Of a DNA stretch of 64,000 nt, positions 26,956 through 36,590 are shown in pieces. The DNA is from DATEJJ01 sp039649115 (GTDB lineage: Bacteria; Actinomycetota; Actinomycetes; Mycobacteriales; Micromonosporaceae): positions 1-64,000 of the forward strand of contig JBBWZQ010000197.1 in NCBI GenBank assembly GCA_039649115.1. Direction: 5' to 3'. Within the stretch, counting starts at the first letter, position 1. The number at the start of each line of letters is the position of its first letter. The translations under genes and the position numbers were made by a program. The notes below the pieces were generated by a model. The model did not search any database and had not been told where the DNA came from. It was given only the letters and a program-made list of their open reading frames with translations.

Positions 26956-28260
26956 ATGAAAGACAGCCACGTCTGGACCAACTGGGCAGGCAATGAGCGC
27001 GCGCAGGCCGTCAGGGTAGTACGTCCGGGCTCCACGGAGGGGGTCGCGGAGGCGGTCCGCGCCGCGGCGGCCGACGGGCTGACCATCAAGCCCGCCGGCG
27101 CCGGTCATTCGTTCACCGCCGCGGCGGCGACCGACGGGGTACGGCTCGAACTGGACCGACTCGCCGCGCTCGTTTCGGTGGACCCTGCGGAGAAGCTGGT
27201 GACGGTGCAGGCCGGCATGCCGTTGCGGGTGCTCAACCGGACGCTGGCCGAGCACGGGCTGGCCATGCCCAACCTCGGCGACATCGACACGCAGACCGTC
27301 GCCGGGGCGGTGGCCACCGGTACCCACGGGACCGGCGCCTCCCTCGGCTGCCTGGCCGCCTTCATCGAGTCGCTGACCCTGGTCACCGGCACCGGCGCGG
27401 TGTTGCGCTGCGCCGCCGACGAGAACCCGGACGTCTTCGCCGCGGCCCGGGTCGGGGTGGGCGCGGTGGGCGTGCTGACGGAGGTCACGCTGCGCTGCGT
27501 GGACGCGTTCACGCTGCGTGCGCAGGAGCGGCCGGAGCCGGTGGCCGAGGTGCTGGCCGGGCTGGACGAGCACGTCAACGGCAACGACCACTTCGAGATG
27601 TACTGGTTCCCGTACACCGACCGGGTGCAGACCAAGCGCAACAACCGGGTACCGGCGAACAGCGAGCCGCTGGGCCGCCTGCGCGGCTGGCTGGACGACG
27701 ACTTCCTGTCCAACACGCTGCTCGCCGGGGCGTGCCGGGTCGGCCGGGCCGTGCCGGCCCTGGTGCCGGCGATCACCAGGGTCGAGGCGCGGGCGCTGTC
27801 ACCCCGCGTCTACACCGCACCCTCGCACGAGGTCTTCTGCACGCCGCGCCGGGTGCGCTTCGTGGAGATGGAGTACGGGCTGCCGCGCGCCGCGCTGCCG
27901 GAAGCCTTCGCCGCGCTGCGCGCCATCGTGGACTCGCTGCCCGTCAAGGTGATCTTCCCGGTGGAGATCCGGGTATCGGCGGCCGACGACATCTGGCTGT
28001 CCCACGGGTACGGGCGGGACAACGCGTACATCGCGATCCACCAGTACGTGGGGATGCCGTACGAGCCCTACTTCCGGGCCTTCGAGAAGGTCGCCCGGTC
28101 GATGGACGGGCGGCCGCACTGGGGCAAGATGCACTGGCGCGCCGCCGGGGACCTGCGCCCCGCGTACCCGCACTTCGACGACTTCCTGGCGGTACGCGAC
28201 AAGCTGGATCCGGACCGCACGTTCGCCAACCCGTACACGATGAGGGTTTTCGGGTCTTAG
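26956..28260 (+). CDS. FAD-linked sugar-1,4-lactone oxidase (D-arabinono-1,4-lactone oxidase type)
   Basis: 434 residues. The FAD-binding PCMH domain shows AGAGHSFTAAA, GDIDTQTVAGAVATGTHGTG and LGCLAAFIESLTLVTG, with histidine at the site where covalent FAD is held in this family. The C-terminal HWGKMHWR motif is typical of aldonolactone oxidases. It oxidises a sugar lactone to an ascorbate-like product using oxygen. MKDSHVWTNWAGNERAQ at 26956 matches family starts. The stop codon overlaps the topA stop on the other strand. Confidence 0.93.
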   Translation: MKDSHVWTNWAGNERAQAVRVVRPGSTEGVAEAVRAAAADGLTIKPAGAGHSFTAAAATDGVRLELDRLAALVSVDPAEKLVTVQAGMPLRVLNRTLAEHGLAMPNLGDIDTQTVAGAVATGTHGTGASLGCLAAFIESLTLVTGTGAVLRCAADENPDVFAAARVGVGAVGVLTEVTLRCVDAFTLRAQERPEPVAEVLAGLDEHVNGNDHFEMYWFPYTDRVQTKRNNRVPANSEPLGRLRGWLDDDFLSNTLLAGACRVGRAVPALVPAITRVEARALSPRVYTAPSHEVFCTPRRVRFVEMEYGLPRAALPEAFAALRAIVDSLPVKVIFPVEIRVSAADDIWLSHGYGRDNAYIAIHQYVGMPYEPYFRAFEKVARSMDGRPHWGKMHWRAAGDLRPAYPHFDDFLAVRDKLDPDRTFANPYTMRVFGS

Positions 28261-30998
28261 CTCTTCTTCCTGGGGGCGGCCTTCTTGGTGGCCGCCTTCT
28301 TCGCGGTCTTCTTGGCCGGCGTCGCCTTGGCGGTGGTCGCCTTCGCGGGCGCGGCCTTCTTCGCGGCCGGCCTGGTGGCCTTCTTGACCGGCGTCGCCGG
28401 GCCCTTGGCGCGCTTCTCCGCGAGCATCTCCGAGGCGGCCTCGATCGTCAGCGACTCCGGGCTCTGCCCCTGGCGCAGCGATGCGTTGGTCTCCCCGTCG
28501 GTCACGTACGGGCCGAACCGCCCGTCCTTGATGACCAGTGCCTTCTCGGTCAGCGGATCGGGACCCATCTCGCGCAGCGGGGGCGCGGCGGCCCGGCGCT
28601 GGCGGGTCTTGGGCGCGGCCAGCAGCGCGAGCGCGTCGTCGAGCGAGACGGTGAACAGCTTGTCCTCCGACTCCAGCGAGCGGAAGTCGTCGCCGCGCTT
28701 CACGTACGGGCCGTACCGGCCGGCGCCCGCGAACACCTCGGCGCCGTCCGGGTCCTTGCCGATCAGCCGGGGCAGCGAGAGCAGGCGCAGCGCCTCGACC
28801 AGGCTCACCGAATCGGGTGACTGGGTGCGCAGCAGCGAGGCGCGCTGCTCCCCGCTCGCGACGTACGGACCGAACCGGCCGGACTTGACCACCACGAGCT
28901 CGCCCGTGTCGGGGTTCTCGCCGAGCTTGCGCTCGCCACCGCCGCCGAGGAACAGCTCGTCGACCTTGTCCGGGGTCAGCTCGTCCGGCGCGATGCCCTC
29001 CGGCAACGACACCCGGTCCTCGTCACCCGGCTCCTGGCCGGGCAGGGTGCGCTGCAGGTACGGGCCGTACCGGCCGACGCGGACCACCACGTCGCGCCCG
29101 GCGTCGTCGCGGAACAGCGGGATCGAGTTGACCCCCCGCGCGTCGATCTCGCCGAGGTTCTGGGTGACCATCTTCTTCAGCCCGCCCGAACGCGCCACCG
29201 AACCCTCGTCGCCGGTACCCCCGAAATAGAACGCGGTCAGGAAGTCGACCGCGGCGGCCTCGCCCTCGGCGATGTCGTCCAGCTCGTCCTCGAGGACCGC
29301 GGTGAACTGGTAGTCGACCAGCCGGGGGAAGTGCTGTTCGAGCAGGTTGGTGACGGCGAACGCGGTGAACGACGGGATCAGTGCCTGGCCGCGCTTGAAG
29401 ACGTAGCCGCGGTCCTGGATGGTGCCCATGATCGCCGCATAGGTGGACGGCCGCCCGATGCCCAGCTCCTCCAGTGCCTTGACCAGCGACGCCTCGGTGT
29501 AGCGGGCCGGCGGCTGGGTGGTGTGGCCGACCGGGTTGAGCGCGTCGGCGCGCAGCGGCTGGTCCTTGGTCACGTTGGGCAGGCGGCGCTCGGCGTCCTC
29601 GGCCTCGGCCTCCTCGTCGTCGGACGACTCGACGTAGGCCTTCAGGAAGCCGGGGTCGGTGATCGTCTTACCGGTGGCGCCGAAGTCGCACTCCTCCTGG
29701 TTGGTGGAGACTGCCCGGATCCGGATCGAGACCGAGGAGCCGACCGCGTCGGTCATCTGCGAGGCGATCGTGCGCCGCCAGATCAGCTCGTAGAGCTTGA
29801 ACTCCTCGGTGGACAGCTCCTTGGCGACCTCGCCCGGGGTGCGGAAGTTGTCCCCGGCGGGGCGGATCGCCTCGTGCGCCTCCTGGGCGTTCTTGACCTT
29901 GCTCGTGTACCGGCGGGGCTGCGGCGGCACGAACCGGTCGCCGTACAGCTCCCGTACCTGGCGGCGGGCCGCGTCCAGGGCCGACTCGGAGAGGTTCACC
30001 GAGTCGGTTCGCATGTAGGTGATGTACCCGTTCTCGTACAGCCGCTGCGCCGTGCGCATGGTCTGTGCGGAGGAGAAGCGCAGCTTGCGGGCCGCCTCCT
30101 GCTGCAGGGTGGAGGTGATGAACGGTGCGTACGGCCGGCGCCGGTACGGCTTCTCCTCGACCCGGGTGACCTTGAACGGCCGCCCCTCCAGCCGGGCCGC
30201 GAGCCCGCGTGCCGCGCCCTCGTCCAGGTGCACCACGCTGCCCCGGGCGCGTCCCGTGGTGGGCTCGAAGTCCTTGCCGGTCGCGATCCGGTCGCCGTCG
30301 AGCGCGATCAGGGTGGCCGAGAAGCCGCGCGGGCCCTCGACCTCTTTGTCGAGGATGGCCAGGTCGGCGACGATGTCCCAGTACTCGGCGGAGCGGAAGG
30401 CCATCCGCTGCTTCTCGCGCTCGACCACGATGCGGGTCGCCACCGACTGCACCCGGCCGGCCGAGAGCTTCGGCATGACCTTCTTCCACAGCACCGGCGA
30501 GACCTCGTACCCGTACAGCCGGTCCAGGATGCGCCGGTACTCGTACGCGTTGACCAGCGCCCGGTCCAGGTCACGGGGGTTGGCGATGGCCGCCTGGATG
30601 GCCGGCTTGGTGATCTCGTGGAAGACCATCCGCTTGACCGGTGCCTTGGGCTTGATCGTCTCCAGCAGGTGCCAGGCGATCGCCTCGCCCTCGCGGTCCT
30701 CGTCCGTCGCGAGGTAGACCTCGTCGGCCTCCTTGGCCAGCTTGATCAGCTTGGCGATCTGGGCCTTGCGGTCCTGGCTGACGACATAGAGCGCCGCGAA
30801 CCCGTTGTCCACGTCGACACCGAGCCGGGCCCACGGCTCCTTCTTGTACTTGGCGGGCACGTCTGCGGCGTTGCGCGGCAGGTCCCGCACATGTCCCAGG
30901 CTCGCCTCGACGACGTACCCCGGGCCCAGGTAGCCCGAGATCGTCTTGGCCTTCGCCGGCGATTCGACGATGACCAGCCGCTTGGCGGAACTCGGCAC
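28257..30998 (-). CDS. topA: DNA topoisomerase I
   Basis: About 913 residues. The Toprim domain has VESPAKAKTISGYLG and LATDEDREGEAIAW; the catalytic tyrosine lies in ITYMRTDSVNLS. The C-terminus carries four repeats of the RxGPY type (RYGPYLQ, RFGPYVA, RYGPYVK, RFGPYVT), replacing zinc fingers as in actinobacteria, and ends in a long Lys/Ala tail like that of Ku here. It relaxes negative supercoils. GTG 30998 with GGGAG four bases upstream is preferred to the open frame at 31055. Confidence 0.97.
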   Translation of the reverse strand: MPSSAKRLVIVESPAKAKTISGYLGPGYVVEASLGHVRDLPRNAADVPAKYKKEPWARLGVDVDNGFAALYVVSQDRKAQIAKLIKLAKEADEVYLATDEDREGEAIAWHLLETIKPKAPVKRMVFHEITKPAIQAAIANPRDLDRALVNAYEYRRILDRLYGYEVSPVLWKKVMPKLSAGRVQSVATRIVVEREKQRMAFRSAEYWDIVADLAILDKEVEGPRGFSATLIALDGDRIATGKDFEPTTGRARGSVVHLDEGAARGLAARLEGRPFKVTRVEEKPYRRRPYAPFITSTLQQEAARKLRFSSAQTMRTAQRLYENGYITYMRTDSVNLSESALDAARRQVRELYGDRFVPPQPRRYTSKVKNAQEAHEAIRPAGDNFRTPGEVAKELSTEEFKLYELIWRRTIASQMTDAVGSSVSIRIRAVSTNQEECDFGATGKTITDPGFLKAYVESSDDEEAEAEDAERRLPNVTKDQPLRADALNPVGHTTQPPARYTEASLVKALEELGIGRPSTYAAIMGTIQDRGYVFKRGQALIPSFTAFAVTNLLEQHFPRLVDYQFTAVLEDELDDIAEGEAAAVDFLTAFYFGGTGDEGSVARSGGLKKMVTQNLGEIDARGVNSIPLFRDDAGRDVVVRVGRYGPYLQRTLPGQEPGDEDRVSLPEGIAPDELTPDKVDELFLGGGGERKLGENPDTGELVVVKSGRFGPYVASGEQRASLLRTQSPDSVSLVEALRLLSLPRLIGKDPDGAEVFAGAGRYGPYVKRGDDFRSLESEDKLFTVSLDDALALLAAPKTRQRRAAAPPLREMGPDPLTEKALVIKDGRFGPYVTDGETNASLRQGQSPESLTIEAASEMLAEKRAKGPATPVKKATRPAAKKAAPAKATTAKATPAKKTAKKAATKKAAPRKKS

Positions 30999-31202
30999 GG
31001 CACTCCCAAATAGATCTCGACAGGTCTGCTGCGCGGCGCGCTGGCTGCCCGCCACCGACTGTCCAAGGTAACGCAGCAGACGCCCTCACGTTGCGCAGCC
31101 GCCCGAACGACCCTATGCGACGAGCCGTCCGGGGCCGGTCCTACCAGACCAGCGTCACGCCAGACGGCGCCACCGTACACCCACCGTCAACGGTGACTCA
31201 CG

Positions 31203-31904
31203 TCACGGGCCGCTCGACCAGCGTATCGGCCAGGCATCCGGCGGCGTGTCGGCCGGCGTGTCGCCGACCAGTTCGGCGAGCCGGTCCAGCCGCCGCTGTC
31301 CCGAGATACGGTACGCCGGTCCGCCGGCATCCGGTCCGAGCAGTACCGCCGGCAGCCCGATCCCGGCCAGCGCCGCGCCGACCTGCTCCCACGCCGGCTC
31401 ATCGGACGGGCCCAGGCGCAGCGTGAACCCGAGCGCGTCCCGGCTGCCCCCGGCCGCCGCCCACAGGCGCAGCCGGCGGCCGTCGAGCACGAAGCCGGGC
31501 GGCGGTACTTTCAGCGCGCCGCGCAGCCAGGTGCCGGCCAGCGGGGCGAGGCTCGCCGCGTAGGCGGTGCGTACCCCGATGTGCTCGTCGGCGGTGGGCA
31601 CGCAGGTCGCGGACAGGCCGCGCAGCGTGAACTCGCTGACCAGCACCCGGGCCCGCCAGAGCTCCTCGACGACCACGGACACCCGGGCCGTGCCACCCAT
31701 CCGTACCACCTGGCCAGGCCCCGCGAGTAGCCCCGCCAGGTCCTCGGGTGCCGGCGGTACCGCCTCGACGCCGAACAGTGAGAGCTGCCGGCTGCTGGCA
31801 TCCGCACGGGGCCGGGGTGGCGGGCGCCGCCGCACCGGCGCCCGGGCCGCGGGTTCCACCTCGATCAGGGACTCGGCCTGCGGATTCTTCAGCCGCTCGC
31901 GCAT
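31203..31904 (-). CDS. Hypothetical protein, conserved-looking, Arg-rich N-terminus
   Basis: 233 residues, not recognised. After a basic N-terminus (AARAPVRRRPPPRPRAD) comes LSLFGVEAVPPAPEDLAGLL, then an alternating strand/helix body with WLRGALKVPPPGFVLDG and ALGFTLRLG. GAGG seven bases before the ATG at 31904 supports the start. It overlaps the upstream lipoprotein gene by 16 bp, so the pair is probably co-translated. Confidence 0.65.
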   Translation of the reverse strand: MRERLKNPQAESLIEVEPAARAPVRRRPPPRPRADASSRQLSLFGVEAVPPAPEDLAGLLAGPGQVVRMGGTARVSVVVEELWRARVLVSEFTLRGLSATCVPTADEHIGVRTAYAASLAPLAGTWLRGALKVPPPGFVLDGRRLRLWAAAGGSRDALGFTLRLGPSDEPAWEQVGAALAGIGLPAVLLGPDAGGPAYRISGQRRLDRLAELVGDTPADTPPDAWPIRWSSGP

Positions 31905-32413
31905 GCTGGAGCCTCGTTGAAGTCCTTGCGCAGTTCCGCCGAGGCGAGCCGGCCGGTGTCCAGGCCGGCCTGCGCGTACTCCTTGTTGAGGTTGGCGATG
32001 GCCGCCGCGACCGCGTCGTAGAACGTCTTCGCGGTACCGAGCGGCAGGCCCTGGATCGTGTCGTGCGCCCGGCCGTAGGCGTCCCGCACACCGGCCAGGG
32101 ACGCGACGAACCGGTCCGCGATCGTCTTGCCGCCGCCCACCGCGGGTACCCCCGCCGCGGCGACCTTGGCGCGGGCCCGCTCGCTGGCCTGGCGCGCCCC
32201 GGCCAGCAGCCGCAGCAGGTTGTCCCGGGTCTGCCTGGGGGTCTTCGCCGCCGACATCTCCTGGGCGGCCTGCGCGTTGAGCCCGTTGATCTGGTCGCGC
32301 CAGGGCGTGAGCGCCTCGCACACCGAGCCGGCCCAGGTCAGCGGCGGCACTCCGGTGCCGCCGCAGCCGGCCGCGAGCAGGATCACGAGAATCGGCACGA
32401 GGGCGCGACGCAT
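31889..32413 (-). CDS. Putative lipoprotein
   Basis: 174 residues. The N-terminus MRRALVPILVILLAAGCGG is a lipoprotein signal with lipobox AAGC; the mature part is helical (LTWAGSVCEALTPWRDQING, LLAGARQASERARAKVAA). It should be anchored on the outer face of the membrane. The start at 32413 gives the complete signal; the longer frame adds an unlikely leader. Function unknown. It overlaps the following gene. Confidence 0.75.
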   Translation of the reverse strand: MRRALVPILVILLAAGCGGTGVPPLTWAGSVCEALTPWRDQINGLNAQAAQEMSAAKTPRQTRDNLLRLLAGARQASERARAKVAAAGVPAVGGGKTIADRFVASLAGVRDAYGRAHDTIQGLPLGTAKTFYDAVAAAIANLNKEYAQAGLDTGRLASAELRKDFNEAPACASG

Positions 32414-32482
32414 GCCGGTACTGTACGGCTGTTCGACTGGGAAGTGGTCGAGGCCGGCCGGGCCCGGCCTCAACCACCCCGC

Positions 32483-34843
32483 TCAGACCTTGAGCTTCTC
32501 CGGCGCCTCGCTACCGGCTTTTCCCGGGCCTGCCAGCGTGCCTGCCCCGGTCTCCTCGTCGTCGGCCGAGACAGCGATCGGCTTGCGCTTGCTGATCGTC
32601 ACCGCGACGACGATGACCAGCGCGGCGAGCACCGCGATGGTGATCCGCAGCGGGTTGTTCCGATCCGCGCCGGTGCTCCACATCACGACCGCCGGCGCGA
32701 TCAGCAGGGAGACCAGGTTCATCACCTTCATCAGCGGGTTGATGGCCGGGCCGGCGGTGTCCTTGAACGGGTCGCCGACCGTGTCACCGATGATCGTGGC
32801 CTCATGTGCCGGCGAGCCCTTGCCGCCGTACCTGCCGTCCTCGACCAGCTTCTTCGCGTTGTCCCACGCGCCACCGGAGTTGGCCAGGAAAAGCGCCATG
32901 AGGGTACCGGTGCCGACCGCGCCGGCCAGGTATGCGGCCAGCGGCCCGATGCCGAGGCCGAAGCCGACCGCGATCGGGGCCAGCACCGCGAGCAGGCCCG
33001 GGGTGATCAACTCCCGCTGCGCGTCCCGCGTGCAGATGTCGACCACCTTGCCGTACTCGGGGCGCTGGGTACCGTCCATGATCCCGGGGAAGTCGCGGAA
33101 CTGCCGGCGTACCTCGAAGACCACCGCACCCGCCGAGCGGGAGACGGCGTTGATCGCCAGGCCGGAGAAGAGGAACACCACCGCCGCGCCGGCGAGCAGG
33201 CCCACCAGGTTGCCCGGGTTGGCCACGCTGAGGATCTCGTTGAGCACCTGCGTCGACTTCGCCTTCGTCAGCGCCGTGCCGACGGTGTCCGTGTACGAGC
33301 CGAACAGCGCGGTCGCGGCGAGGACCGCGGTCGCGATCGCGATGCCCTTGGTGATCGCCTTGGTGGTGTTGCCCACCGCGTCGAGGTCGGTCAGCACCCG
33401 CGCGCCCTGCTCGTCGACGTCGCCGGACATCTCGGCGATGCCCTGCGCGTTGTCGGAGATCGGACCGAAGGTGTCCATCGCGACGATCACGCCGACCGTG
33501 GTCAGCAGGCCGGTGCCGGCCAGCGCGACCGCGAACAGGGACAGGATGATGCTCCCGCCGCCCAGCAGGAACGCCCCGTACACGCCGGCGGCGATCACCA
33601 GAGCCGAGTAGACGGCGGACTCGAAGCCCAGGCTCACGCCCGCCAGCACGACGGTGGCCGGGCCGGTCAGCGCGGACTTCCCGACGTCCCGCACCGGGCG
33701 CCGGGCGGTCTCCGTGAAGTATCCGGTGAGCGCCTGGATGATCGCGGCGAGCGCGATCCCGATGACCACCGCCACGATCGCGACGACCCGGGGATTGCGC
33801 GTCTCGGCCGCCAGCGGTGAGTCGGTCAGGCCCGCGAAGGTACCGGGCAGGTACAGCCACGCCGCCAGCGCCACCAGTACCGCCGAGACCACGGCGGAGA
33901 CGAAGAACGCCCGGCTGATCGCCGTCAGGCCGGAGCGGTCCGACCTGCGCAGCCTCGTGATGAACACGCCCATGATCGCGGTGAGCACGCCGATCGTCGG
34001 GACGATCAGCGGGAACACCAGGCCCTGCTCGCCGAAGGCTGCCTTGCCGAGGATCAGCGCGGCCACCAGGGTCACCGCGTACGACTCGAACAGGTCGGCC
34101 GCCATGCCGGCACAGTCGCCGACGTTGTCGCCCACGTTGTCCGCGATCGTCGCCGCGTTGCGCGGGTCGTCCTCGGGGATGCCCTGCTCGACCTTGCCGA
34201 CCAGGTCCGCGCCCACGTCCGCGGCCTTGGTGAAGATGCCGCCGCCCACCCGCATGAACATGGCCAGCAGGGCCGCACCGAACCCGAAGCCCTCCAGAAC
34301 CGTCGGGGCGTCACCCCGGTAGATCAGGACGACCACGGACGCACCGAGCAGGCCGAGCCCGACAGTCAGGAATCCGACCACGCCCCCGGTGCGGAAGGCG
34401 ATCTGCATGGCGCGCTCGCGGCCGCCCTCGCCGCTGTTGGCCGCCGCGGCCACCCGCACGTTGGCCCGCGTTGCCAGGGCCATGCCGGCGCCGCCGATGA
34501 AGGCGCTGAAGACCGCGCCCACGATGAAGAAGACCGAGCGGCCGATCTTCACTGCTGCCGCACCCTCGTTCACGGGCAGCAGGAACAGCAGTACGACCGC
34601 GATGACGACGAACACGCCGAGCGTCTTGAACTGGCGGAAGAGGTACGCCGAGGCGCCCTCCTGCACCGCACCGGCGATGTCCTGCATTTTCTGAGTACCC
34701 CTACCGGTCGCCAGAACCGCCCTCACCAGGCCGGCGGCGAAACCCAACGCCACCAGCGCGATTACCGCGGCGATGATGACGTAGGTCAAGTTGTTACCGG
34801 TAAGGGACAGCGTGCCCTCACTGAGGGCGGGTGTCCCGGACAT
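32483..34843 (-). CDS. hppA: Membrane-bound proton-translocating pyrophosphatase (K+-independent type)
   Basis: 786 residues with about 16 membrane segments. Pyrophosphate-binding motifs are present: DVGADLVGKVE (D-x7-KxE) and DNVGDNVGDCAGMAAD. GNTTKAITKG carries Lys and Thr at the positions that mark the K+-independent, proton-pumping subtype; K+-dependent enzymes have Ala there. It couples pyrophosphate hydrolysis to ion export. AGGAGG upstream supports the ATG at 34843. Single gene. Confidence 0.95.
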   Translation of the reverse strand: MSGTPALSEGTLSLTGNNLTYVIIAAVIALVALGFAAGLVRAVLATGRGTQKMQDIAGAVQEGASAYLFRQFKTLGVFVVIAVVLLFLLPVNEGAAAVKIGRSVFFIVGAVFSAFIGGAGMALATRANVRVAAAANSGEGGRERAMQIAFRTGGVVGFLTVGLGLLGASVVVLIYRGDAPTVLEGFGFGAALLAMFMRVGGGIFTKAADVGADLVGKVEQGIPEDDPRNAATIADNVGDNVGDCAGMAADLFESYAVTLVAALILGKAAFGEQGLVFPLIVPTIGVLTAIMGVFITRLRRSDRSGLTAISRAFFVSAVVSAVLVALAAWLYLPGTFAGLTDSPLAAETRNPRVVAIVAVVIGIALAAIIQALTGYFTETARRPVRDVGKSALTGPATVVLAGVSLGFESAVYSALVIAAGVYGAFLLGGGSIILSLFAVALAGTGLLTTVGVIVAMDTFGPISDNAQGIAEMSGDVDEQGARVLTDLDAVGNTTKAITKGIAIATAVLAATALFGSYTDTVGTALTKAKSTQVLNEILSVANPGNLVGLLAGAAVVFLFSGLAINAVSRSAGAVVFEVRRQFRDFPGIMDGTQRPEYGKVVDICTRDAQRELITPGLLAVLAPIAVGFGLGIGPLAAYLAGAVGTGTLMALFLANSGGAWDNAKKLVEDGRYGGKGSPAHEATIIGDTVGDPFKDTAGPAINPLMKVMNLVSLLIAPAVVMWSTGADRNNPLRITIAVLAALVIVVAVTISKRKPIAVSADDEETGAGTLAGPGKAGSEAPEKLKV

Positions 34844-34992
34844 CTATGTCCTCCTGTACCGATATGCGCGTGCCGTCCGGTCGGGGGACGACGACGTTTC
34901 TCCACGCGGGGAGTTAACCGCATCCGACCCTGTACAAACGCCGGGCCAGGGATGAGGCAAATGACCCGGGTACTCTAGCCGCACCCCGCGTG

Positions 34993-35026
34993 CCTGGTCA
35001 CATCGCCTGTCGGCGATGTGGTCAGG
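34993..35026 (-). terminator. Long hairpin terminator after the anti-sigma gene
   Basis: A 15-bp stem (34993-35007 with 35012-35026, two G-U pairs as RNA) with a four-base loop lies 40 bp beyond the stop of the anti-sigma gene at 35068. No T-run follows on the minus strand, so termination may rely on the hairpin alone, as is common in high-GC actinobacteria. Confidence 0.6.
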
Positions 35027-35067
35027 TTATCGCCCGACGGACAGTGAGCGTGTCAGCGCGGTACGGG

Positions 35068-35589
35068 TCAGGGCCGTCCCGCCCCGTTGCGTCCGGACGC
35101 CGCCGGCCACGTCATGCGGACCTCGGTACCCGGGCCATCGTCGGCCGGGCGCACCGAGATCTCGTCCACCAGGCCGGCCAGCAACGCCAGGCGCATGTTC
35201 ACCGCCACCGCCTCCTCGCTGGCCGCCTCCGCACCAGCCGCGTCGCCAGGCGTCACGTTGTGGCTGGTCAGCGGCGGGGACTGGTCAAGGAGTGCCACGG
35301 GATCGAGCAGGTCGGGCAGGGCCGGTCCGAGCGCCGCGTCGATGGGTGCCCGGTCGGTGACCCGGATCGTGAAGTCACCGTCATCCTCGAGCAACACGTC
35401 GACGAGGTCGGGCAGGCCGTGCCGGCGGTGCAGGGCGACCGCCCGCGAACATGCCTCTCCCACGGCGAGTCGGATCTCGTCGAACAGGTCGGCGGACACG
35501 CCCGCCTTCCGCGCCACGGCAACCCCGACCAGCCGCGCCGTGCGCACGTGCGCCGGGGCGGGAGTGAACGAGAGCCGTACGGTCGGCAT
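35068..35589 (-). CDS. Anti-sigma factor-type histidine-kinase-like ATPase (RsbW/SpoIIAB-like)
   Basis: 173 residues. The N-terminal SFTPAPAHVRTARLVGVAVA and the N-box LFDEIRLAVGEACSRAV are the pattern of GHKL-type anti-sigma kinases. The second half (ISVRPADDGPGTEVRMTW) is less typical. GAGG five bases before the ATG supports 35589. It follows the STAS gene by seven bases; the pair probably forms a partner switch that controls a sigma factor by phosphorylating the antagonist. The target sigma factor is not identified here. Confidence 0.85.
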   Translation of the reverse strand: MPTVRLSFTPAPAHVRTARLVGVAVARKAGVSADLFDEIRLAVGEACSRAVALHRRHGLPDLVDVLLEDDGDFTIRVTDRAPIDAALGPALPDLLDPVALLDQSPPLTSHNVTPGDAAGAEAASEEAVAVNMRLALLAGLVDEISVRPADDGPGTEVRMTWPAASGRNGAGRP

Positions 35590-35596
35590 CCGGGCC

Positions 35597-35971
35597 TCAG
35601 CCGGCCGCACCCGCAGGTGCACCCGGCCCGCTGTTGCCATCCGAGGTGGCCGCATCGACCGACTCACAGATGGTGAAGACGCGGTCCAGCCCGGTAATGC
35701 GGAAGATCTTCAGAAGCCGCTCCTGCGCGCATACCAGAGCCAGGTCTCCGTTCACCCCGCGTAGCCGCTTCAACGCGCCGACCAGCACGCCCAGCCCGGT
35801 CGAGTCGAGGAACTCGACCCGGCTCAGATCGACGACGACCTTGCGGGCCCCGTCCTCGACGAGGGCGATGAGGCGCTCCCGCAGCTGAGGCGCGGTATAG
35901 ACGTCGATCTCACCGCTGACCTCCAGTACTCGGTGGCCGGCCACGGTTCGGGTCGACAGCGACAGTTCCAT
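35597..35971 (-). CDS. STAS-domain anti-sigma factor antagonist
   Basis: 124 residues, SpoIIAA/RsbV-like. The phosphorylatable serine lies in FLDSTGLGVLVG; the start reads MELSLSTRTVAGHRVLEVSG. Binding of the unphosphorylated form to the anti-sigma kinase encoded just downstream would release its sigma factor. A strong GGAGGAGG ribosome binding site precedes the ATG. The C-terminal GNSGPGAPAGAAG tail is unstructured. Confidence 0.93.
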   Translation of the reverse strand: MELSLSTRTVAGHRVLEVSGEIDVYTAPQLRERLIALVEDGARKVVVDLSRVEFLDSTGLGVLVGALKRLRGVNGDLALVCAQERLLKIFRITGLDRVFTICESVDAATSDGNSGPGAPAGAAG

Positions 35972-36149
35972 GCGGACCTCCTCCGAGGGGGACGACGCCT
36001 GAGATCACCGGGTCGGCCTGTCGAACCTCGAGCATCCGTCACGCTTGTCGGCCGCCGGCCCGCGTCATCCCCTCCCGGGCATCTAACCATCGCCACCGGA
36101 TCACCGCGCGGGCGGCTCCGCGTGCCTGCCTCGGCGCGCCGACCTCCGG

Positions 36150-36590
36150 TCAAGCCCCGGGTCCGGTTGTCGCCTCGGCGGGTCCCGGCCTGGCAGGGCC
36201 CGCCCGGTCGGGTGTCGCCCTGGCGGGTCCCGCCCTGGCCGAGGCGCGCGCCGGTCCCAGGCCGGCCGGCGCGCCGGACACCGCCACCTCCGCGGTGACC
36301 ACGAGGTCGAGACCGTCCAGGCGGCAGCCGGCGATCCTGGCTCCGTTGCGGGTGACGATGACCGCCGCGCGGCGGCAGGCGGTGTCCTGTCCCGCCACCG
36401 CGTACCGTGCGCCGGCCAGTGCACCGAGATCGGCCGCGACCTGCGCCCGGTGCCGCGCCGCCATCGCAGCTCCGGCGAGGGCGGCGGCGAGCCCGACGGC
36501 CACCACGACCGCCCCGATGCCGAGGAGGCAGACGGATGCCGATCCGCGCTCGCCACTCCTGATCCGCCTGCCCGCGCTCTCCGTCCTCAC
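36150..36590 (-). CDS. Rv3654c-like TadE-type pilus protein, last gene of tad operon
   Basis: About 146 residues. ERGSASVCLLGIGAVVVAVGL is the hydrophobic N-terminal segment of this family, and HRAQVAADLGALAGARYAV is characteristic. The usual glutamate at +5 after the processing glycine is replaced. The tail from about residue 105 is a Pro/Ala/Gly/Arg repeat-like extension of doubtful function. GTG 36590 overlaps the TadE stop as GTGA. Confidence 0.82.
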   Translation of the reverse strand: MRTESAGRRIRSGERGSASVCLLGIGAVVVAVGLAAALAGAAMAARHRAQVAADLGALAGARYAVAGQDTACRRAAVIVTRNGARIAGCRLDGLDLVVTAEVAVSGAPAGLGPARASARAGPARATPDRAGPARPGPAEATTGPGA

